Below are positions 40,961 to 51,711 of a DNA stretch of 64,000 bases, one piece after another (the stretch's first letter is position 1; each line of letters opens with the position of its first letter). The notes under the pieces are model-generated. The model did no database searches. It saw only the letters and a program-made list of their open reading frames with translations, and had not been told where the DNA came from. This DNA is from Branchipolynoe longqiensis. Taxonomy: Eukaryota; Annelida; Polychaeta; Phyllodocida; Polynoidae. Location: the NCBI GenBank assembly GCA_030323885.1, contig CM059193.1:52480749-52544748 (forward strand), in the 5' to 3' direction. Made by a program: the position numbers and the translations under genes.

Positions 40961-41965
40961 GGTACGTCAATGAATCGTCCTAAATCTTAGGATTTTACAC
41001 GGTTGCTGCAGGCTAGGATAATGTAAGCTACACCTTTACCTGCTTGCTGCTCAGCCTGTCCCGGCCGGCTAGGATGATGTACTCTACTCGTTCACCCGTG
41101 TGTTGCTCAGTGCTGTACCGGCGGGCTATGAAAATGTAAACTACACGTTCACCCGCTTGTGCAGTGCTGCTCCAGCGGGCTAGGATAACGTAAACTACAC
41201 CTCCACCCGCTTGCTGCTCAGCTCTGTACCGATGGCTAGCATAATGTAACTACACGCTCACCCGTTTGCTGCTAAGTGCTGTACCGGCAGGCTAGGATAA
41301 TGTAATTACACCTTCACCCGTTTGCTGCTCAGCGCGGGTTCGGCGGGCTAGGATAATGTAATTACATGTTCACCCGCTTGCTGCTCAGCGGTCTATTGCC
41401 GGGCTAGGATAATGTAAACTATACGGCTAGGTACTTGCTGCTCAGCCCTGTGCCGGCTGGCTAGGATAATGTAATCTACCCGTTCACACGGGTGCTGCTC
41501 AGTGCTGTACCGGCGGGTTAGGTTAATGTAACTATCCATTCATCCGCTTGTGCAGTGCTGTTCCGGCGGGCGAGGATAATGTAAACTATACGTTCACCCG
41601 CTTGCTGCTCAGCTCTGTACTGGCGGTTAGGATAATGTAATTTACATGGTCTCCTGCTGGCTGCTAAGTGCTGTACCGGCGGGCTAGGATATCTTAATTA
41701 CACGTTCACTCGTTTGCTGCTCAACGTTGTATCCCTGGGCTAGGATAATCTAAGCTACACGCGTAGATGCTTGCTGCTCAGCCCTGTGCCGGCCAGCTAG
41801 GATATTGTAATCTACCCGTTCACATGTGTGCTGCTCAGCACTGTACTAGCGGGCTAGGATAATGTAAACTATACGTTCATCCGTTTGTGCAGGGCTGTTT
41901 CAGCCATCTAGGATAATGTAAACTACATGTTCACACGCTGGCTGCTAAGTGCTGTACCGGCGGGC
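40961..41965. repeat. About 58-bp minisatellite with higher-order structure
   Basis: About 17 tandem units of form 'ctgctcagcgctgtaccggcgggctaggataatgtaa(a)ctacacgttcacccgcttg'. Some units are shortened ('gtgcagtgctgttccggcgggctagg'), and the order long-long-short recurs, giving a higher-order period of several units. The array resumes the one at 39403-39590. Confidence 0.9.
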
Positions 41966-42454
41966 TAGAATATCGCAATTATTTGTTTGTTTATTTTGTT
42001 GTGTCTTTCCAGAGAAGAAAGGAAACGTGTTGAACTATGTAAATGACGACCCGGCCAAGCGGGGGAAATTGCTCGCGTCGCCATAAACAACACAGGTTAG
42101 ACGGAGCGAAAACATAAGTATCCCTGTAAAATTGTGCATGCTCACACACAATAACCGTAGTTAGAAATGTAAAATAAAGTATCACACAGAGGTAAAGATA
42201 AGCGAATACCAACCCTCCAGGCCGAAAGAGAACAAAGGAATGGAATATATGTACATGCATTGTTGATACCCAGGTCACGTTAACTCTTGAAAAATGCGAA
42301 CAGCTTGTGAAAAGGGAGATGTAGTGTATGTACGGAAACCGAAACCACGCACGGCTAACTAGCGCCGACTGGGAGGCACCGGAATAAAGCCATTATGATA
42401 CTAGACCTCAACGCATGCAGTCAGTATATGATCACGTCCCACGGAAGGGAATTC

Positions 42455-42956
42455 ATCACGACATTACAACCGGTATGGATAACCAACCGAAACCAAATGA
42501 GGGGTAGGAACCAGTGTAGTGGTAGCCTCCCACACTCTCTGTCCAATAAACTTCTCCCACCTGTGGCTTTTGTGACTCGGAGGTACGCCTAAAAAAGTTG
42601 GGGAATCCTAACGATGTTAGTGACTCCTGCCAAACATCTCTCCATTCGGCAACGGGTGGCATTACAAAGAAAAATGTTTTAACGATGTTACAACACATCC
42701 TAATTAACCTGTAAATCAGTTAATATTCGTCCAAAGTTTTTAAAAACTTGATGTAGGTGGCTGCCAACATGAAGTAAACCAATGTATCCTTTCAAAAACG
42801 ATACTAACCTGGTGGGTTTAGCCGTTATGTAGAAAACTGCCAGAGCTACTCAACAAACATCCTCCCGTTGTGAGTAGATTATGCTAATTGCTGGACCCGG
42901 ATGTGCTTCCTTCTCCCTGGGCTATGAGTAGCCAGAGGCGTAGTACCGAGGTAAAA
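42455..42956 (-). repeat. DIRS-4 5' leader and terminal repeat
   Basis: Blocks 'aaaccaaatgaggggtaggaaccagtgta', 'tctccattcggcaacgggtggcatta', 'catcctcccgttgtgagtagattatgctaattgctgga' and the terminal CCGAGGTAAAA match the leader of DIRS-2 (29930-30524). Confidence 0.8.
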
Positions 42957-43074
42957 TATATATACAGTCCGAGGTAAAAAAGTAATTGTAAGCATTAAAA
43001 TGACTTATGGATGTAAACCACTTAAGAGACTTACAATCCAGGGGGGGCAAGTGTAGTCTGCACTGACCTCCCAA

Positions 43075-43215
43075 GCAAGGAGCCACATATAGAGTTGGGC
43101 CTGAATAGAGTGATGACATCAGGGGACCGAGGTGGTTTAATGGTTAGCACCCTATCCCGGAATGCAACGTGGGGTTCAAGTCCTGCTCTAGGTGCAATAC
43201 TTCCCCTTTTCATCA
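43075..43215 (+). repeat. Third tRNA-derived repeat family, copy 2
   Basis: tRNA-like: GACCGAGGTGGTTTAATGGT (A-box-like) and GGGGTTCAAGTCCTGC (B box). It shares 'gaatagagtgatgacatcagggga' and 'taggtgcaatacttcc' with the copy at 36990-37145. Directly after it, 'cccttttcatcaggtccct' is duplicated in tandem. Confidence 0.68.
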
Positions 43216-43317
43216 GGTCCCTGACTTCCCCTTTTCATCAGGTCCCTAATAGACTATGGATTATATTATTTACAAGAAAATGGGAATTTAATTTAAATAC
43301 TAGAAATGAATCTGTAC

Positions 43318-43462
43318 CTTTCACCTTCGCCCGAACCCACGTGATTAGTGGTTCACATCTGATGTAGACTTTGATGCAGTCAATCTGTTGTGGACTGAGA
43401 TGAAGCGACTGCTCAACGGGCGACTCGGAGATTATGCTCAAGGTTGCAGTATCATTCATTAC
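43318..43462 (-). CDS. RNF213: RNF213-like gene, exon b
   Basis: A 145-bp exon from TTTAAACAG|GTAATG to GAAAG|GTACAG, 48 codons plus one base, starting in phase 0. It encodes SPVEQSLHLSPQQIDCIKVY and then EPLITWVRAKVKG. The leftover base pairs with the two leading bases of the 34827-35047 exon. RNF213 proteins have a comparable S.E....I..C...EALI.WVR..I.. block before the LKTFV segment. Confidence 0.83.
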
Positions 43463-44361
43463 CTGTTTAAAAAGAATAGCATCAAGCTCTTAGATACTAT
43501 AAATTTAATTCACTATTATAATTACAACAAAAATAGAAATTAAAATAAACTAATTCAAAAGTCACAACAATGTAACAGCCTCGGAATTTTATTTAAAAGA
43601 CTTTTTTCTCTTTAAAAAAAAAAGATTACGCACAACAAAATATTATTTTAATCCGTGTACTTTTATTTATACCCGACCCCTTCAATGCCTGTTTCTGAAA
43701 GCATAACTGGGTAAAGGCAACATAGGGGTCTGTCATTTTTAACATCATCAAGCAAGAAAAATACATTACGACTAAGATGACATAGGGAATCGAATTTGAA
43801 AATACATACCGGGTATTTCAGTTATTTAAACAAATGAATTTTAGAGCACTGAGGGATTGTCAGAGAAGGATACAAGTCAGGCGAACGGATTGGAAATGGC
43901 ACAAATGTGGGTTCAAGTCCCGCTGTAGGCAGCCTCCGTTTGCTTGCACCCCATGACACTGGTGTTGTGAATATTAAATGTCTAGCGATGTAAGGGTGTT
44001 GAACCTATCCTGTGTGTGCAATGAAAGTGCGCTACGTGCATATTTGTAATTGTAGTTTTGGGGGAGAGTTCTTTGGTAAATATCATTGTTCTTCAAAATA
44101 ACATATTTGTCAGTGCCGAGGCTGAAATCTTTTAGTTATAGATACTGTTAGTTATTTGCGCAAATTATATATAAGATATTAATGTTGAATGAAATAAGGA
44201 ATGAGCACGTAAGGAGTGATTACAGAAGATTTACATTTAGAGTGATATTGATGCTATGAAAGTCTGCCCCATAATGTGTTGTCCATTCTAAGTACATTTT
44301 AATTTATTTTAATTTTATTGAGGCTGTATTTATACTGTCCATAGCATATAAGCCTGGATAT
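43463..44361. other. Intron 1 start, mostly unrecognised
   Basis: Apart from a weak third-family tRNA-like piece at 43880-43950 (B-box-like GGGTTCAAGTCCCGC) no feature is seen. 'attgaggctgtatttatactgtccatagcat' at 44320-44350 is repeated at 51715-51750. Confidence 0.55.
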
Positions 44362-44720
44362 TATGATAGTTATACTAGACTTACTTGTAAGTTGAAGTAT
44401 TACTGAGATTCTTACGAATCTATGAATACGAAGGTAAGGATCAGGGGAGAGGCCAAGCCCGCACAGGCCGGAAGTAGCCTCAGTTTTCGAAGTTTGGAGG
44501 GGAGCAACAAATCTAAAACTAGGATCAGGACCCCTATTCCCATAATTTCCTATAAATAGTAAACCCTTGATTGTTCTTTATCCTCGAGTTTTCTCGGGTT
44601 CTCTTCTACTCATTCATAGGTGTGGGAGGTTAGGCCCCTGATCCTTAACTTCGTATTCGTAGATTCGTAAGAATCTCAGTAATACTTCAACTTACAAGTA
44701 AGTCTAGTATAACTATCATA
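44362..44720. repeat. Terminal hairpin of DIRS-3 (H3 type)
   Basis: The ends TATGATAGTTATACTAGACT and its complement form arms of about 88 bp (44362-44449, 44632-44720). Each arm holds the palindromes CTTAC-TT-GTAAG and AGATTC-TTAC-GAATCT. Aligning it with the H1 hairpin gives the common motif ATAGTTATAC-n-AG-n-CTTAC and the same order of small palindromes, although the rest differs. It lies on the recombinase side of DIRS-3, as H1 does for DIRS-1 and DIRS-2. Confidence 0.82.
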
Positions 44721-45144
44721 TTCTTACTTCATCTTCCGAATACCGGAAGTTAAGTATCCGGGGAGAGTATTGGAAGCATGGTTTTTTGTGTAGCAACCTT
44801 TTTTCCCTTTCTTGACTGTTCTTTTCCCCTCGTACTCTTCTTCCTCTCATCTCTCTCTCTTCATTTCCGTCTCTCTATCGTGGCTCTCTGTAGGTATAAG
44901 TTATGTGCTGGCGCACTCGTATTAGGAGATCCATTTCACCTCTTTTGTACTCACATACTCGTGTTTCAGTATATATTTTAATTAACACCATTTTTATGTT
45001 CTCTACTTCCCGTTGGGACACTCTTTATTTCACCTTCATACATTCAGCTTATGCATTGACTATGTCACTATAACCTGGTAGTTTTACTTTTGTTATCTGG
45101 GTAGGACAGTCTAACTGTCTTCCCCTCTACCTTTTACTAGTTTC

Positions 45145-45642
45145 CTAGTGTCTATTCGTAGCTCTGCTCAGGATGGTCCTCTGTACCTCACCCAGGTCAT
45201 CCAGCGATTTGTGGTAGAACTGTGCAAACGTCTTGCTGTCTCTCCATGATGCATTCCACATGATTGCGTTCAGATTTGCGCCCATCGCTTGAGCCGAGGA
45301 AGCCGCTGCCCCTCTCATGCTATGACCCTTGTACCGGGTAGTGTCTATGCCTGCTAGGTTTAACACGCATATCGTCCATCTGGCCAGTGTTGCCCTTGAT
45401 ATGGGTCCGTGCAGACCTATATAAGATAGGACCAGTTCTGTGTTCTGTCTCCGGACGGGCTTAGTTCTGGCCACGTATTGGCCCAGCTGGTTGTGCTTTA
45501 AGAGCTTCTTCATTTTGAAGACCACAGGGTCCTCTTCAACCCTCAACCTGTCCACTGCCAGGTTCAGGATTGTCTGTACCCTCTGGGACGAGACTAACAA
45601 CAACAGCATGACCAGTTTGTATGACAACAATTTTAAACTCAT
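45145..45642 (-). pseudogene. DIRS-3 tyrosine recombinase, C-terminal two thirds
   Basis: The frame starts just before the first arginine (LLLLVSSQRVQTILNLAV). It has ARWTICVLNLAGIDTTRYKG, HSMRGAAASSAQAMG (HxxR), WNASWRDSKTFAQFYHK (W and tyrosine). The catalytic set looks complete in this part. The N-terminal DNA-binding domain has been lost by a deletion joined to 45650. Confidence 0.83.
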
Positions 45643-45649
45643 TTAGAAA

Positions 45650-46189
45650 TTATTGGGGAGTTTTAGTATCCAAATCAGAACAATATCCACACTCCAGAAA
45701 CTGTCGTATCTGGGCTGTGGAGGTCTCTGTTCGTGGCAGCTTTTGTATAGCCACTTTACCAAGTAGTGTTCCCCGATTGTTCGGCCCCCTGAGCTGATTA
45801 TTCCATTTGAGTGAGAACGCATCTGTCTTCCAGTTTTCGGGTTCTGGTTCCCAACTTACGTACACAGGTAGCTGTGCATTCAACCTTGATGCAAACATTT
45901 CCACCTCTGGTGTGCCCCATTTTGAGCACAGCTCGTCAAACAGTTTTGTATTTAATTTTCATTCTAGATAATCCGAGAATTTTCTTGATCTAAGATCTGC
46001 CAGGACATTTTCAACTCCCGGTATATGAGTAATGGTAAGCCAGTTCTCCCATTGCTCTGCCCATTCCCAAATTTGTATCACCTCAATCAGACAGTCCTCC
46101 GACTTTGTGCCGCCCATGTTTTTTACATATGCTAGGGCGGTAGTGTTGTCTTTTCTTATCCTAATGGGTGTGTGGTCTAATCTGCACAC
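45650..46189 (-). pseudogene. DIRS-3 RNase H C-part and following region
   Basis: The frame 45959-46189 has IRKDNTTALAYVKNMGGTKS and ITHIPGVENVLADLRSRKFS. The frame 45650-45904 has EMFASRLNAQLPVYVSWEPE followed by foreign-looking residues, where the recombinase N-domain should start. It is split by a frameshift near 45930. Confidence 0.75.
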
Positions 46190-47255
46190 TCATCAATATG
46201 AAAAGAATCGCTTTTAATTCCAACACGTTTATGTGTACCAGCTCATCTGGGTGCCAACGCCCCCCTGTCTGTTCTAGTTTGGCATGTGCCCCGCAGCCCA
46301 TCAGGGAGGCATCTGTTAGCAGTTCTAGGTCAGGTTCATCCCTCCTGATAATTCTTGATCTGTTTAGATTCCTCAACCACCATTGGATGTCTGCCTGCCC
46401 ACCGTGTGAAACCCACATGTCCTCATCAAAATTTCCTTTGCTGCGTTTTAGGGCCTTGATCTTATCTCTTTCTAGTCTTTTGAAATGAGCCCCTGAGTAG
46501 TCTACTGCTGGTGAGTATGCTACCATCAGTCCCACCAAGCCCACCACGTGGCGAATTGTTGGTGCTGGTGCGGAGAGCACTTCCTCTGCCGCCATTGTTA
46601 TTTTTTCTATTTTGTCCCCTGTGAGTGAGACTGTCATCTCCATAGAGTTTATATCAAACCCCAGGAACTTTAGGCAACGTGTTGGTTCTAACCCTGATTT
46701 CTCGTTATTTACTTTGAACCCTAGTTCAATGAATAGAGCGGTTAAGTCATTTATCGCTACTTTACATTTGTCTTTTGTATTACCGATGACTAAGCTGTCG
46801 ACCAGGTAAGGGAAACATACATGACCCCTTGACCCCATTTCTGAATAAATGGGTTTCAGTAATTTGGTTAAGATACATGGTCCAGGCACCAACCCGTTTG
46901 GCAGGACCTGATACTCGAGTAGGGTGTGTTCCATATGGAACCGCAGGTATTTACGCTGCGACTTTTTTACAGGTACTGAGTAGTACGCGTCTGTCAAGTC
47001 TGCACTCGCCATCCAAGTGCCCACATTTAACAAGTCAAGTGCAGTTTTAAGGTTAAACATTTTAAAGTGTTCATAGTAAATGAGTTTGTTTAACTCTGTT
47101 AGGTCTAGGATCATTTGGGACTTTCCGTTCTGTTTCGGTCTCAAGAAGATATTTGAGATCCACTGATCCTGTACTGGACTTACTACACATAACAGTTGTT
47201 TATTTACTAACTCTGACACTTCTTTTACCACAAAACTCTTTTCGTCTGCATCCAT
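46161..47255 (-). pseudogene. DIRS-3 reverse transcriptase and RNase H N-part
   Basis: A 364-codon frame: ISNIFLRPKQNGKSQMILDL, TELNKLIYYEHFKMFNLKTA, SADLTDAYYSVPV, LPNGLVPGPCILTKLLKPI, then FPYLVDSLVIGNT, where the catalytic YxDD is YLVD, so one essential aspartate is gone. RNase H begins with LLTDASLMGCGAHAKLE. It is long and open but catalytically dead as written. Confidence 0.85.
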
Positions 47256-47450
47256 TCTGAATGGAAACGGCTCTCGCTGCTGTGTGTTGGAAGGGTATGG
47301 TTAGACCCACCACACAGTTCAGGATCCATTCATCACTGGTTAGAAGTTCCCAGTTTATTATATGGTTTACAATGTTGCCTGCCGTTAGCGTGATATCGTC
47401 ATGCTCACCCGTTAATAATGTTGTGGAGACACCCACCTGGGCGGGGCGCC

Positions 47451-48268
47451 TCATTTCTGAAAACCCCGACTCGGGTTTGCATGACCATGCCCCCCTCGTG
47501 ACACCGATGGGACATTCCCGTACTGCGCATAGTCCTCGCTCGTTCTGCCGAATCGCTTCCCTGGGGCCTGCTGTTTGTTGCCCCAATTTGATGCACCTCT
47601 GGATCCGCCTCCCCGGAACCGGCCGTTCCCTCGGAACTTGTTGCAGGGTGCCCCCGTACGTCCTTGGTGGCCGTAGGAGTTCCTGCGCTTGCCTCTGTAT
47701 GACAGGTTCGTGCTCATGCAGTTGTCTGACGCCTTCACAGACTTACGCAGCTGTTTGTTCCTCTCACCTAGGTTTTCACCTAGCACCTTGGCTCTGGTAG
47801 ATCTTCATATGCATCTCTCTTCTCCTTTATGAGCTCTTTTCCCAATCGGGAATGTACCACCTTAGTGACACTCGCCTTGCGGTCCAGTCTCGCCTGGCTG
47901 GGGGTTGCGACTGCTAGCTTGATTGTGTTAAGCATGTGGACACCCTGTGCATCCAGCTCTGGGTCAGCTGACCCTCTCTGTAGGATAATATCCATGGTGG
48001 GTGCGATAGCCATCAGTATCGCCACTAGGCCCTTAGAGCAGGTAACGAGAGCACTCTCTCCCTCTTTCCTTCCCTCAGCAAACCTGATTTCATCATTCAG
48101 GACTTGCAAACGTGCTGCCAGAAAATCGGCCAGTCCCGTATTGTGCCTAGCGATTTCTCTAATGGTCTTGAAATGTTTCGGTGTGCCATCAACCGGTGTA
48201 CCGTAGTAGTAGTTAATCGCCCCTGCCATGCTCTCGCTGATAGTAATGTGAGATGTGTCAGGTTTCAT
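47451..48268 (-). pseudogene. DIRS-3 ORF1 (gag-like), C-part
   Basis: The frame 47780-48268 is helical (TIREIARHNTGLADFLAARL, ALVTCSKGLVAILMAIAPTM). The frame 47451-47786 is a basic Gly/Arg/Asn-rich tail (NKFRGNGRFRGGGSRGASNW). Together they resemble a nucleic-acid-binding gag of DIRS type. A frame change separates them at about 47785. Confidence 0.65.
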
Positions 48269-48289
48269 GACTTTTTTATAAGTCTCCTG

Positions 48290-49005
48290 TAGAGATGATT
48301 TTCAGACACATTGAAGATTTCAAGGGAGTGACAATAGGTGGCATGAACGTCAACAATCTTAGATATGCCGATGACAGTGTAATACTAGCAGACAGTGAGA
48401 AAAACCTACAAGATATAGTGAATAGAATCAATAAAGCTGGAATACTATTCAACATGAAGATGAATGCCAGGAAGACCAAAACACTGGTTATAAGTAAAAA
48501 GACAGATAAACCAAATATCAATATAACCATAGATGGCACAAACATAGAACAAGTATCCGAATTCATATATCTCGGACAAAAGATTACAAATGATGGGAGA
48601 TGTGAGGAAGAAATTAAAAGAAGGATAACAATAGCCCGAACAACATTCTCCAAAATGCATAGAGTGTTAACATCAAGTAAGATATTAATACAAACAAGGA
48701 AGCGTATTCTTCAGTGTTATGTGTGGTCTAATCTAATGTATGGGGCTGAGACATGGACAATCTCTAAGAAAATGTACAAACGTTTAGCAGCATTTGAGAT
48801 GTGGACTTATCGAAGGATGATGAAAATATCATGGACAAAGAAGATCACCAACAAAGAAGTTCTCAGAAAAAATTAAAAATAAGAAAAGCTTGTTTGCCAC
48901 TATACAGACAAAGAAACTTATTTATTTTGGCCACATCATTCGTCAGAGTTCAATATACCGTACATTGTTGGAAGGGAAGGTGAATGGCAGCAGAGGGAGA
49001 GGGAG
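48290..49005 (+). mobile_element. Non-LTR reverse transcriptase fragment inside DIRS-3
   Basis: The plus-strand frame 48295-48876 encodes NNLRYADDSVILADSEKNLQ (YADD box), MNARKTKTLVISKK, FIYLGQKITNDGRCEEEIKR and MYGAETWT, the RT palm and thumb of an invertebrate LINE. It continues in another frame to GRGRPRTSW. Both ends are cut off, and no target duplication is obvious. It separates the two parts of DIRS-3 ORF1. Confidence 0.83.
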
Positions 49006-49524
49006 ACCAAGAACATCATGGTTTACAACCTGCAGCGTTACGACCTGCTCAGCCGGCATAGTCTTCGACGGTGGTGGCGCCCTAAAGCTGCTGAACGGCG
49101 ATGGCTTACCCATGCTTGTTATGGCCGGTTTGGTTAATGGCGTGTTAGCCGTAGTTTGTTTTACAGGAGCCGATGCTCTTAGAGCTGTCAACTGCTCTGA
49201 AGTGCTCATGGAGCCGAGGGAGTCACTTTCCTCCTTGTCTTCCCAGTGGTCAACCTCATCGTCACTGTTATTGTCTGGCCACGTGTTGCACTCACCGCCA
49301 TCTTGACCTACATAGTGTTCACACTCTTCTCTCTGGCTTCCGTGCCACTGCTCAGACTCCGTCTGTAGAGTCTTCACTTCTTCTCTCAAATGTACCATTT
49401 CCTCGTACATTTTCTTGAACTCAGCCATGTCTGGCCCAGTAGCACTCGCCGTATTGGCTGGCCCCGACTCTTGACCCACATCGTGGTTCTTTGAGCGCGT
49501 CTTCGGCTTTGTATCCGCCGCCAT
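48943..49524 (-). pseudogene. DIRS-3 ORF1 (gag-like), N-part
   Basis: It begins MAADTKPKTRSKNHDVGQES and has a predicted coiled coil (AEFKKMYEEMVHLREEVKTL, about residues 34-55) and an acidic region with DDEVDHWEDKEESDS. The last ~30 residues are coded by the LINE insert. The coiled coil near the N-terminus is also present in the related ORF at 52550-52660/62332-62507. Confidence 0.65.
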
Positions 49525-49919
49525 CTTTTTCCGTGGTTTGGATTTTGCCAGTTTTGAGTGTTATACTGTCTCGCTGTCCAAATCGCTCGCAGTGTGTAGC
49601 ACAATCGATGGCTGGTCCTCAACGTACATCATCTTTGTCATGACAGAAAAGTAACGTGACCACACCGCTGAAGCGTATTACCGATCGGCCGAGAGCAACA
49701 AACACATGCTCTCGCAGTCTTACTTTGGACGTCGTTCTAAAACGACACAATATTTTGGCGGATTAGTACATAATCACTAGCCAAATTCCACAATGTTTAC
49801 ACACAGTGGTGTACTGTTGCCAACGCATCAGTACTAACAATCTTAATAATATCTAAGTCTTCCGGTTCGACTTACCTACACTGTTGCTCCTCCGCTGCCG
49901 AGTTACTAACTGAGGCTAC

Positions 49920-51440
49920 TGATCATTTATGTGTCTATGTAACACTTTTTCAATGAGCTTGCCTGGGGTTTGAAGAATCAATATTGGCCTCTAGTTTCCC
50001 ATGTTTTGTTTGTCTCCACTTTTGTGAATAGGGGTAATGGTTGCCATTTTCCAGGCTGAGATAAAACGCCCCTGTTCAAAGGAGATGTTGAATAGGTCTA
50101 CTATAGTGGCTGGGATGGCTTGGAGTGCCTCTTTCAGTATTTTGGTTGGTATTTCATCTATTCCACTTGGCTTATTTGTGTCTATGCCATTTATTAATTT
50201 GTTTACTTCTATTATATCTGTTTTGCAGGTGGGGAGTTCATTCTGCACAGTTCCTGATCTATTTTCCCACCTTTTTTTGACAACTTTTGTCCTATTGTGG
50301 CAAAGTGTGTGTTCAGTTTGTTTGCTGCATCTTTGTCTGTGAGCATTGTCCCTTGGTTATCTTGGAAGTTGGTGTGCTCTTCTGGGTTATTTTGGGGGAA
50401 TAATAGGTTTACATTTGTCCAGAATCTGTTTGTATTGCTTCCCCAGTCTTTGTCCTGCTTTATTATGTATTTCTATTTTGCTGTTCTCACAGCTTTGAGA
50501 GAGTTGTTTCTGGCGATATGGTAGGCCAGTTTGTCTTCTATAGTTTCTGTGAGCTTTGCTTTATTACACAGTTTACTTTTGGATATGATGAGTGTTAGCA
50601 GGTCATTGTCTACCCAGGGGTCCTGTTTTTTTTGTATTTTTATTTTCTTAATGGGGCACATCTCACCAGCTGATTTTCTTATTTCTGTGATGATGTTGCC
50701 CCAGTAGATATTAATATCATCTCTGTTTTGTGTGATGTCTTTTATGTTTTGGTTCAGATGATTTTTTAATGCATCTTCCGAGTAGTTTTTTAGGGACCTG
50801 CCCATCTTATATTCATAGTGATTTGTGCTTTTTAGTTTTTTCCTTGTTACATATATTAGCTCATGATCACTTATACCCCAGCTCCTGATGCCCCATTTAG
50901 TGGCGTGGTTTGAGTTGGTTAGTATTAGGTCAATTGTTGTGCTATTTTTACTTAGCCTTGTTTTTTCAGTAATGAGCTGTTGTAAGCCTACGATTTTGGT
51001 TTGCAGCATTAGTTTGTTTTTATCATTGCTGTTGTAATTTACATTAAAGTCTCCTAGTATGAAGATTTCTGCGTTTGTCAGTTTTTTTATGGTGTTTATG
51101 CTCTTTGCTAAGGCTTCAATGAAGAGTTCAATTTCCCCTGGTGGAGGTCTGTAGAGGCTTGCTATGGCTATATTTGCTTGCTTTTCATTTTTTATTAGGC
51201 ACCATAGTAGTTGTATGTGTTCATTTGATAAGTTAGCTGTTATTAGTGGTTCAGGATCTTGAATTTTGGAGTCTTTGCAGTAAAGGGCAACACCTCCACC
51301 CTTTTTTGTTTGGTTTAGTTTGTTATTTGCTGTCTACCATTACGTACAAGCCTTTATATCCATGTATGTTAAGGGTGTTGTTTTTGTGGTTGTCAGTGAA
51401 CCATGTTTCTGACAGTATGTCGAGATTTTCTCGTACATAT
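49920..51440 (-). mobile_element. Jockey/CR1-like LINE fragment with endonuclease and RT start
   Basis: On the minus strand. Between about 51440 and 51010 lie endonuclease motifs (a GDFN-type block near 51050). The frame 50473-51009 has WGISDHELIYVTRKK (SDH motif of the APE endonuclease) and the linker. The frame 49991-50248 has NKPSGIDEIPTKILKEA and WKMATITPIHKSGDK (RT fingers). The rest of the RT is missing at 49920. The 5' end borders an H3 hairpin copy. Confidence 0.8.
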
Positions 51441-51471
51441 AGTAGCATTATAGTTGTATACGAGTCTTTTA

Positions 51472-51704
51472 TTATAGTTATACTAGACTTACTTGTAAGT
51501 AGAAGTATTACTGAGATTCTTACGAATCTACGGATACGAAGGCAAAGGATCAGGGGATATAAAGAACAATCAAGGGTTAACCATTTATAGGGAAAGTTAT
51601 GATGGGAATAGGGGTCCTGAGCCTGATTTTAGATTTGTTGCTCACCTCCAACTTCGAAAACTGAGGCTAATTCCGGCCTGCACGGGTTTGGCCTCTAGAT
51701 TTTT
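51472..51704. repeat. Solo H3-type hairpin, inverted and lacking one arm
   Basis: It starts TTATAGTTATACTAGACTTA and includes AGATTC-TTAC-GAATCT. It continues as the reverse complement of the 44450-44600 interior ('aacaatcaagggttaacc', 'gggaataggggtcctgagcct'). The second arm is missing. No DIRS coding sequence adjoins it on the expected side, so it is a separated copy. Confidence 0.75.
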
Positions 51705-51711
51705 TTATATT

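Larger units (their letters stand above)
37195..42956 (-). mobile_element. DIRS-4, centre replaced by a foreign block
   Basis: The 3' terminal repeat (TTTTACCTCGGGCTGTTGCC at 37271) and a hairpin remnant ('tatacccagg.a.gtctcgtata') lie at the left. The 5' leader and terminal repeat of the same family ('gctaattgctggacccggatgtgc' to GTACCGAGGTAAAA at 42956) lie at the right. Recombinase sequence survives at 37683-38667. The gag, RT and RNase H portions are missing, and 38.67-42.45 kb is instead a pair of other tyrosine-recombinase copies with a minisatellite. Confidence 0.72.
44362..49930 (-). mobile_element. DIRS-3, diverged DIRS family, with LINE insert
   Basis: A minus-strand DIRS element distinct from DIRS-1/2/4 in sequence but with the same order: ORF1, RT, RNase H, tyrosine recombinase, hairpin. 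The 5' boundary is not sharp. 'aagtcttccggttcgacttacc' at about 49856 weakly resembles the complement of the sequence just inside the hairpin (44721-44760) and may be the terminal repeat. ORF1 is split by a plus-strand LINE piece at 48290-49005. Confidence 0.75.

Noticed and set aside
40961..41965. CRISPR-like or telomeric array
   Set aside because: Contiguous degenerate ~58-bp minisatellite units, no spacers, not a telomere motif.
44778..44981. 67-codon hydrophobic plus-strand frame (signal-peptide-like)
   Set aside because: Lies within the DIRS-3 3' non-coding end on the opposite strand to its genes; T/C-rich composition alone explains the hydrophobic residues.
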